Shown here: piece after piece, positions 56,631-64,000 of the stretch
How the letters are laid out: each line of letters begins with the position of its first letter
How positions within the stretch are numbered: the first letter of the stretch is position 1
From: Planctomycetota bacterium
GTDB taxonomy: Bacteria > Planctomycetota > UBA1135 > GCA-002686595
Length of the DNA: 64,000 nt
Reading direction: 5' to 3'
Assembly (NCBI GenBank): GCA_020853575.1
Contig: JADYYP010000025.1
Coordinates: 1-64,000 of the forward strand
Notes under the pieces: model-generated
Seen by the model: only the letters and a program-made list of their open reading frames with translations
The model's database searches: none
What the model was told of the DNA's origin: nothing
Program-made: the position numbers and the translations under genes

Positions 56631-57800
56631 ATGACACGACAAGTCGAACTCCGTCCGCACGAGGGTCGCTCGCGCATCCTCGATCCCCTGCGCGACTGGG
56701 TGCACCGCACCAATGCCGTGCGCTTCGCCCGCGAGCACTGGGCGGCGATGCGCGTGCGTCGCCAACACCCGCAGGGCCTGGTCCCGGCGGCTCCCAAGCG
56801 CATCGTGGTCGAGCCAACGAACGCCTGCAACCTCGCGTGCCAGTACTGCGGCAACAAGGACATGGTGCGCCCGGCGAGCTACCTCGCGCTTCCGATGTAC
56901 GAGCGCCTGCTCGATGAAATGGTCGCGCTCGGAATCCCGCGACTGACGTTGCACACGATCGGCGAGCCAACCTTGCATCCGAGGATCGGCGAGCTCGTGC
57001 GCATGGCCGCCGAGCGCGGGCGCATCGCGGTGCTGTCGACCAACGGCACCTTGCTGCGCAAGGAGTCGCTCGCGCGTGCGCTGGTCGAAGGAGGTCCCGA
57101 GCTGCTCAACGTCTCCATCGACGCGGCGGATGCCGAGGTGCTGGCGCAGACGCGCGGCGGACTGCGACCCGAGGTGGTGCTCGAGGGCCTGGCGACGCTG
57201 CGCCGGCTGCGCGACGAGATCGGACCGGTACGCGAGAGCCCCTGGGGCGCCGTGCGTTTGCCGACGATCACGATCACCTGCGTCGTCACGCCGTTGTTCA
57301 CGCGCGAGGTCGAGCGGCGCTTCTTCGAGGCCTTCGCGTCCTATGCCGACGACTTCCTGTTCCAGTACGTGCACAACCACGCCGACTACGTCGACGAAAG
57401 CCCGTTCTATCGCGGACTGCTGCCCAAGCGCCTGCACGACCGGCTCTACAAGGCGATTCGTTTCCCGTGCCACTATCCGTGGGACACGCTCTATCTGCTC
57501 GCCGACGGGACGATCTCGGTCTGCCGCTACGACTTCGACGCGCGCGTGCGCATCGGACGCTACGGCGAGCAGTCGCTGCTGGAGTTGTGGAACAACGAGG
57601 CGATGCAGAGCTTGCGCCGCGCGCACATGAACTTCGACTTCAAGGACTGGTCGTCGTGCGAGAACTGTTCGGCGATGTGGGTCGAAAACCGCGCCGAACA
57701 TCGCCACCTGACGCGCAAGCTCCAGCGCCGCAACGGCTTCGTGCCCGCGCGCGATGCGTGGCTGCCGGAGCGCCCGGTCAAGCACGCTCGCTCGGTCTGA
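56631..57800 (+). CDS. Radical SAM protein with SPASM-like C-terminus
   Basis: The 389-residue radical SAM enzyme has the [4Fe-4S]-binding C-x3-C-x2-C in T-N-A-C-N-L-A-C-Q-Y-C-G (near 64-75), then GEPTLHPRIGELV and a TIM-barrel core. The C-terminal region contains F-P-C-H-Y-P-W, L-L-A-D-G-T-I-S-V-C-R-Y-D-F and C-E-N-C-S, typical of SPASM or twitch auxiliary-cluster domains. The substrate is unknown; SPASM members modify peptides or sugars, and small-molecule examples exist. The ATG at 56631 has no strong SD. Its 3' end overlaps that of the convergent B12-radical-SAM gene by 23 nt. Confidence 0.92.
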   Translation: MTRQVELRPHEGRSRILDPLRDWVHRTNAVRFAREHWAAMRVRRQHPQGLVPAAPKRIVVEPTNACNLACQYCGNKDMVRPASYLALPMYERLLDEMVALGIPRLTLHTIGEPTLHPRIGELVRMAAERGRIAVLSTNGTLLRKESLARALVEGGPELLNVSIDAADAEVLAQTRGGLRPEVVLEGLATLRRLRDEIGPVRESPWGAVRLPTITITCVVTPLFTREVERRFFEAFASYADDFLFQYVHNHADYVDESPFYRGLLPKRLHDRLYKAIRFPCHYPWDTLYLLADGTISVCRYDFDARVRIGRYGEQSLLELWNNEAMQSLRRAHMNFDFKDWSSCENCSAMWVENRAEHRHLTRKLQRRNGFVPARDAWLPERPVKHARSV

Positions 57801-59415
57801 GCGGCGCTGCGTGTGCCTCCGACGCGGCCGTCGGGCGCGGCATGCGCGCAGTCTGGATGCCGGCGAAGATCTCGCGTGGGCGGCGCTCGAGGCCGACGGC
57901 GTTGGAGATTCGGTGGTAGAGCGCGAAGGCGCGGGCCTCGGCGCGCGCGAAGCGGAAGTTCCCAGCGCGCAGGCGCTGCTGCGCGCGGCGTTCCCACCAG
58001 CCGACGCGGCCGCGGACCAGGCCGAGGGCGAGCGACGCGAAGTGCTCGAAGGTCTGGCGCGCGAGCTGCACCGACTTCGGAATCTGGTTGGGCCAGTTCT
58101 CCGAATACCACAGGTGGTACTCGCCGGCGCCACTCCACTCGGCCAGCGTCTTGGGCGCGCGGAAGCCGTGCTCGATCGCGCGCGCGTAGAGCTCCGTCCC
58201 AGGGATCGGCGAGTAGGGCCAGGCCATCGGACGCGCGAGCTTGCAGGTGGCCGCGATGTGCCGGCATTCGTCGAGCGTGCGCAGCATCGAAGCTTCGCTC
58301 TCGCCGGGGTAGCCGATGATGTAGCTGAACAGCGAGCCCACTCCGATCGCGTCCAGGAGCTCGGCCGCGCGCACGTTGTCGTTCGAACGTGAGTGCTTGC
58401 CCACGAGCTCGCGCATCGCATCGTCGGCGGTCTCCGCTCCGACGACCGAGTGGTACAGCCCAGCTGGCCGCAGCACGGAGAGCGTCTCGGGCTTCCAGCG
58501 CAGCAGCGAGAACGTCTGCAGCATCGCATGCCACTGGAACGGAGAGCCGCGAGCGATCAAGCCGTCGCAGAAGGCCTTGACGCGTTGCTCCTGCACGCCG
58601 AAGTTCGCGTCGTAGAAGCGCACGCAATCGAAGCCCCAGCGTTCGTGCAGCCCGCACAAGTCGTCGAGCATCCGCTCGGCCGGCATGGCGAGCCAACGCT
58701 GTCCAGAGACCTGTGGCGAGCAGCAGAACGAGCACGGTTCCGGGCAGCCGAAGCTCGAGTAGTAGGTGATGCCCCACACCGGACGGCCGTTGAAGCCCGG
58801 CGGAGTGATCATGCGCGCTGCTTCGCGTTCGGCGCGCGCGTTCAGTTGCGCGTCGCGGTAGGGCGCGATGTCGATCAAGTGCCACGGCGTGTCGAGCAAC
58901 TGGTCCCAGCCGACCAAGCGCCGCGGCGCGGTGCGCACGTACTCGCCCTCGCGCTCGAGCATCAAGCCAGCGACGCCTTCGAGCGAAGCACCGGAGTCGA
59001 CCGCGTGCACCAGATCGCGGAAGGTGGTCTCGCCTTGACCGATGCACACCGCGTCGTACAGACCGGTGGCGAGCTGCATCTCGGGCACGACCGAGGCCCA
59101 CCAGCCACCGATGAACATGGGCAGCGCGGGAAAGCGCTGCTTGACCTTGGTCGAGCACTCCAGTCCGTCCGCCACCTGATGGCCGAGGATCCCCGTCGTC
59201 GCGTACAGCAGCGCGCCGTCACAGGCCTCGAGCACGCGTCGATGCATCGCCTCGGGCTCGCCGAGATTGGCGTCGAGCAGCACGATCTCGTAGCCCTCGC
59301 GATCCGGCCAGGCCGCGATCGTCATCAAGGGCAGCGGGAGTTGGTCCTTCGACACGGGGAAGCCGCCGCGGCCTTCCGCCATGCTCGGGTTGTAGAGGAC
59401 GATGCGTTTCTTCAC
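57778..59415 (-). CDS. B12-binding-domain radical SAM protein
   Basis: The 545-residue enzyme has an N-terminal cobalamin-binding-type domain (IVLYNPSMAEGRGG, V-L-L-D-A-N, then G-G-W-W-A-S-V-V-P-E), and the radical SAM core has C-P-E-P-C-S-F-C (near 220-227), the CxxxCxxC cluster motif, and AETADDAMRELVGKHSR. It resembles B12-dependent radical SAM enzymes that methylate or rearrange unactivated carbons. The substrate is unknown. The start is GTG at 59415 after GGAGGAG. Its stop lies inside the radical SAM gene at 56631-57800. Confidence 0.93.
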   Translation of the reverse strand: MKKRIVLYNPSMAEGRGGFPVSKDQLPLPLMTIAAWPDREGYEIVLLDANLGEPEAMHRRVLEACDGALLYATTGILGHQVADGLECSTKVKQRFPALPMFIGGWWASVVPEMQLATGLYDAVCIGQGETTFRDLVHAVDSGASLEGVAGLMLEREGEYVRTAPRRLVGWDQLLDTPWHLIDIAPYRDAQLNARAEREAARMITPPGFNGRPVWGITYYSSFGCPEPCSFCCSPQVSGQRWLAMPAERMLDDLCGLHERWGFDCVRFYDANFGVQEQRVKAFCDGLIARGSPFQWHAMLQTFSLLRWKPETLSVLRPAGLYHSVVGAETADDAMRELVGKHSRSNDNVRAAELLDAIGVGSLFSYIIGYPGESEASMLRTLDECRHIAATCKLARPMAWPYSPIPGTELYARAIEHGFRAPKTLAEWSGAGEYHLWYSENWPNQIPKSVQLARQTFEHFASLALGLVRGRVGWWERRAQQRLRAGNFRFARAEARAFALYHRISNAVGLERRPREIFAGIQTARMPRPTAASEAHAAPLRPSERA

Positions 59416-59653
59416 GGCGGGCTGCTCCTCCCGTGGCGGGTCCAGCGTGGCGTCGCATCCGAATGTGTCGACGGCGGCACGCCGAGGTTCAGCGAAATGG
59501 ACTGCCCGGATCGGCGCGCGCGCCGCGCGGTCCAGGGGAAGGGCGCGTCGCTCCGCAACTCGCCCGGTTGGCGGCGCCGGCCGCGCCGAGGTGTCAAAGT
59601 CGGCAGCTCACGGTAGAGTTTGCGCCCACTCGTCGCCCAACAGGACACCTCCC

Positions 59654-60193
59654 GTGAGCACTCCGACCCTTCGCATCGAACCCTCGATGACCATGGAGCA
59701 GATCCTCCAGGTCGCCCCCTCGGCCCAGCGCGCCCTGTTCCAGCGCTACCACATCGGCGGTTGCTCGTCGTGCGGCTTCCAGCCGACCGACACCCTGGCC
59801 CAGGTGTGCAAGGACCACAACATCCTCGACGTGCCCGAGGTGATCCGGACCATCGAGCGCTCCGAGGACGTCGACCGCAGGGTCCAGATCTCGCCCTTGG
59901 AAGTCAAAGCGCTGCTCGATGCGGGGGTCGAGTTCTCGTTCATCGACGTGCGCACGCCCGAGGAGCTGGCGATCGCCAAGCTCGCCCAGGCCGAGCCGCT
60001 CGACTACCAGAACCCCGGCAAGTACATGGGCCTGCCCAAGGACCGGCGCATCGTCTTCATGTGCCGCAGCGGCATGCGCTCGCTCGACGTAGCCGCCTAT
60101 TTCATCGGCCACGGCTTCACCAACGTGCAGTCGATGACCGGCGGCATCCTGGCCTGGGGCGAACAGATCGATCCGACGCTGCGCCGCTACTAG
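59654..60193 (+). CDS. Rhodanese-like protein with N-terminal DUF1858-type domain
   Basis: The 179-residue protein has an N-terminal ~75-residue region with M-T-M-E-Q-I-L-Q and G-G-C-S-S-C-G-F, similar to DUF1858/ScdA-N-type domains that handle iron-sulfur or nitric-oxide chemistry. The C-terminal rhodanese domain has F-I-D-V-R-T-P-E-E-L and the active-site loop F-M-C-R-S-G-M-R-S (catalytic Cys near 138). It could transfer sulfur or act as a redox switch. The start is GTG at 59654; a downstream ATG in MTMEQ is an alternative. The RNA locus begins 119 nt after its stop. Confidence 0.88.
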   Translation: MSTPTLRIEPSMTMEQILQVAPSAQRALFQRYHIGGCSSCGFQPTDTLAQVCKDHNILDVPEVIRTIERSEDVDRRVQISPLEVKALLDAGVEFSFIDVRTPEELAIAKLAQAEPLDYQNPGKYMGLPKDRRIVFMCRSGMRSLDVAAYFIGHGFTNVQSMTGGILAWGEQIDPTLRRY

Positions 60194-60276
60194 CCCGAGG
60201 GCTTTCGGAGCGCGGGGGCGACGGACTCCGGGCGGCGCGACCCGGCCCATCGATCCGGCTTCTCCCACGTGCGCAC

Positions 60277-60305
60277 TGGACGCCCGCGGCAGGTGCGGCT
60301 AGTTT
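60277..60305 (+). promoter_or_regulatory. Putative promoter of the hairpin-array RNA
   Basis: TGGACG (60277-60282; 4 of 6 match TTGACA) and TAGTTT (60300-60305) are separated by 17 nt. The predicted start near 60312 coincides with the first base of the first hairpin. Confidence 0.5.
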
Positions 60306-60311
60306 TGAGCA

Positions 60312-60497
60312 TGTGAGCGACACCCTGCCACGTCGCTCACGTGCTCCGGCTGCCACCGGAGCGCCCTGAGCCCCTCCTGCCGGGGAGTTCAGGGCCGCCG
60401 AGAGGGTTCTGCCACCCTCATCGGCCGTCTGGCCGGCTCCTGCCGCCGGCTGAGACCCGCGCGGAGTCGCCTCGAAAGGGGCGACTCCGGTTCATTT
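60312..60497 (+). ncRNA. Multi-hairpin RNA with repeated CUGCC loops
   Basis: Six successive hairpins fill the intergenic gap: H1 stem 60313-60321/60332-60340; H2 60343-60349/60356-60362; H3 60364-60369/60389-60394 with an inner CCCC/GGGG; H4 60398-60407/60414-60424 with one bulged A; H5 60427-60430/60453-60456 plus GCCGGC/GCCGGC; H6 terminator. The loops of H1-H5 all contain CUGCC (ACCCUGCCAC, CUGCCA, UCCUGCC, UCUGCC, UCCUGCC), but the stems are different sequences. Preservation of loop sequence and of pairing with unrelated stems argues for selection on the RNA. It lies between two convergent genes, with its own promoter-like boxes. I do not recognise a known family. Protein titration or repeated seed pairing are possible roles. 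Confidence 0.75.
60462..60489 (+). terminator. Terminator of the hairpin-array RNA with GAAA tetraloop
   Basis: A 12-bp stem (60462-60473 with 60478-60489; one U-G pair) is capped by C-GAAA-G, a stable GNRA loop, followed by gttcattt. Confidence 0.75.
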
Positions 60498-60580
60498 AAG
60501 CAACATGCGTCGAGGGTCGCATGCGTGCGTGTCGCGCATGCCACGCTCCACGTGCGCGCGAGCTCGCGCGCCCCAGCCGC

Positions 60581-61126
60581 TCAGCGCAGGATGCGCGCTT
60601 CGCTGGGAATGGACTGGCCGGGCTCGAAGATCAGCACCTGACCGCTGCCGCGCTCGATCTCGACGCGCCGCGAGTCCGGGCCGAAAACGAACACCAGCTC
60701 GCCGCGCTGAGTCACCAGGCCGCGCGTGTCGATGCCGATGGCCGAATCGGGGCCGAGGTTGATCTCTCGGATCGCGACGCCTTCGAAGACGCCGTCGGTC
60801 GAGAAGTGGCGCACGATCGGTTGGTCCTCGCCCAGTCCCTCGATGGGGGCGCCGGAGGTGTCGACTGCGCTCCAACCATCGGAGTGGAGCACCAGGCGCG
60901 CGCCGAGCTTGTGGAACGCGGCGCGGTTCTGGACCGCGCGCAGATCGCGCGCCAGCAACTTGCACGCGGCGTCGAGCGTCACTTCGTGCTGCTCGAAGTA
61001 GAGCGGGATCGCGACCACCGCGACCACTGCCACCAGGCACAGGCTGAGCAGCAACGCCAGCAGCGAAACGCCGCGCCGCCGCGACGCAGCGAGCGCACGA
61101 CCCAGGTGAGGCGGGGCGAGGTGCAT
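60581..61126 (-). CDS. Type II/IV pseudopilin-like protein (GspH-like)
   Basis: The 181-residue protein has a basic leader and a prepilin-type cleavage/helix segment: R-R-R-G-V-S-L-L-A-L-L-L-S (near 16-28), then L-C-L-V-A-V-V-A-V-V-A-I-P-L-Y-F and an extended beta-rich C-terminal domain with F-V-F-G-P-D. Cleavage after the Gly would expose V-S-L-L-A, where the usual Glu at position 5 is replaced by Ala. GspH-type minor pseudopilins are the closest match. It probably belongs to a type II secretion or pilus apparatus not encoded here. The ATG at 61126 is supported by the leader. The sigma-54 activator lies 131 nt upstream. Confidence 0.8.
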   Translation of the reverse strand: MHLAPPHLGRALAASRRRGVSLLALLLSLCLVAVVAVVAIPLYFEQHEVTLDAACKLLARDLRAVQNRAAFHKLGARLVLHSDGWSAVDTSGAPIEGLGEDQPIVRHFSTDGVFEGVAIREINLGPDSAIGIDTRGLVTQRGELVFVFGPDSRRVEIERGSGQVLIFEPGQSIPSEARILR

Positions 61127-61257
61127 GCTGGAGACACCGTGTTTCGGTCGCGGAGGGCGTGGATCTGTACTCGCCGCGGCGGGCGTTGGAAAGGGACTCC
61201 CGGTGGTGGGGAGGGACGGCCGAGGTGCTCGCGCCCGCGCGCGCGGCGCCGCCGGCC

Positions 61258-64000
<2,743 letters not shown>

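Noticed and set aside
57778..57800. Frameshift joining the two radical SAM genes
   Set aside because: They are on opposite strands and each has its own complete cluster motif and start.
60312..60497. CRISPR-like array
   Set aside because: The stems are not repeats of one another and spacing varies; only the loop pentamer is constant. No cas genes are nearby.

Overview
The window is about 70% G+C, densely coded on both strands, and has the character of a free-living planctomycete, probably one of the poorly cultured Planctomycetota lineages. This is an inference from content. Four exported proteins end in the same ~130-residue cysteine-containing module (start YCT, end near F-T-I-C), and a fifth has a related tail. 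There are also ECF sigma factors (one with a long C-terminal extension), a Choice-of-anchor-L protein, two glycine/RRM RNA-binding proteins and a GH63-type glucosidase. I see no rRNA, tRNA, CRISPR array, intact IS element or phage module.

Layout. 1-3.8 kb: the end of an unusually AT-rich unknown gene, two small lipoproteins and a prenyltransferase-repeat exported protein. 3.8-10.7 kb: acyl-CoA ligase, glycine-rich RRM protein, S10 carboxypeptidase, Hsp20, sodium/solute symporter, cytidylyltransferase-like protein. 10.8-25.5 kb: B3/B4 protein, ThuA-like exported protein, ABC-F ATPase, a pseudo-gluzincin, alpha/beta hydrolase, HIT protein, large subtilase, GlpT-type MFS transporter, HAD protein, pseudouridine synthase and M24-fold protein. 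25.6-33.4 kb: SEC-C/pRiA4b-like protein, SWIM-SNF2 helicase, GH63 glucosidase. 33.8-41.0 kb: ECF sigma/anti-sigma pair, YHS protein, second RRM protein, flavoprotein, Choice-of-anchor-L protein, second pseudo-gluzincin. 41.2-47.5 kb: a complete pstSCAB phosphate-uptake operon with enlarged permeases. 47.7-52.6 kb: two exported proteins, a sigma factor and a thioredoxin-domain protein. 52.9-59.4 kb: amino-acid dehydrogenase, PLP decarboxylase, SDR and two radical SAM enzymes. 59.6-64 kb: rhodanese, a multi-hairpin RNA locus, a pseudopilin and a truncated sigma-54 activator.

The most unusual item is the intergenic locus at about 60,312-60,497. Five successive stem-loops have unrelated stem sequences, yet every loop contains CUGCC. 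They are followed by a GAAA-capped terminator and preceded by a plausible promoter. I do not recognise it, and it looks like an independent regulatory RNA. Other points for a second look are two exported proteins that keep the zinc ligands of gluzincin proteases but lack the catalytic glutamate, the shared C-terminal module, a 12-bp tandem repeat that puts a stop codon in every unit, and -10 elements 6-9 nt from start codons that suggest leaderless mRNAs.

Many gene ends are marked by long GC-rich hairpins with weak U-tracts. Start codons were chosen from Shine-Dalgarno sites, -10 positions and family N-termini; where these disagree the entry says so.
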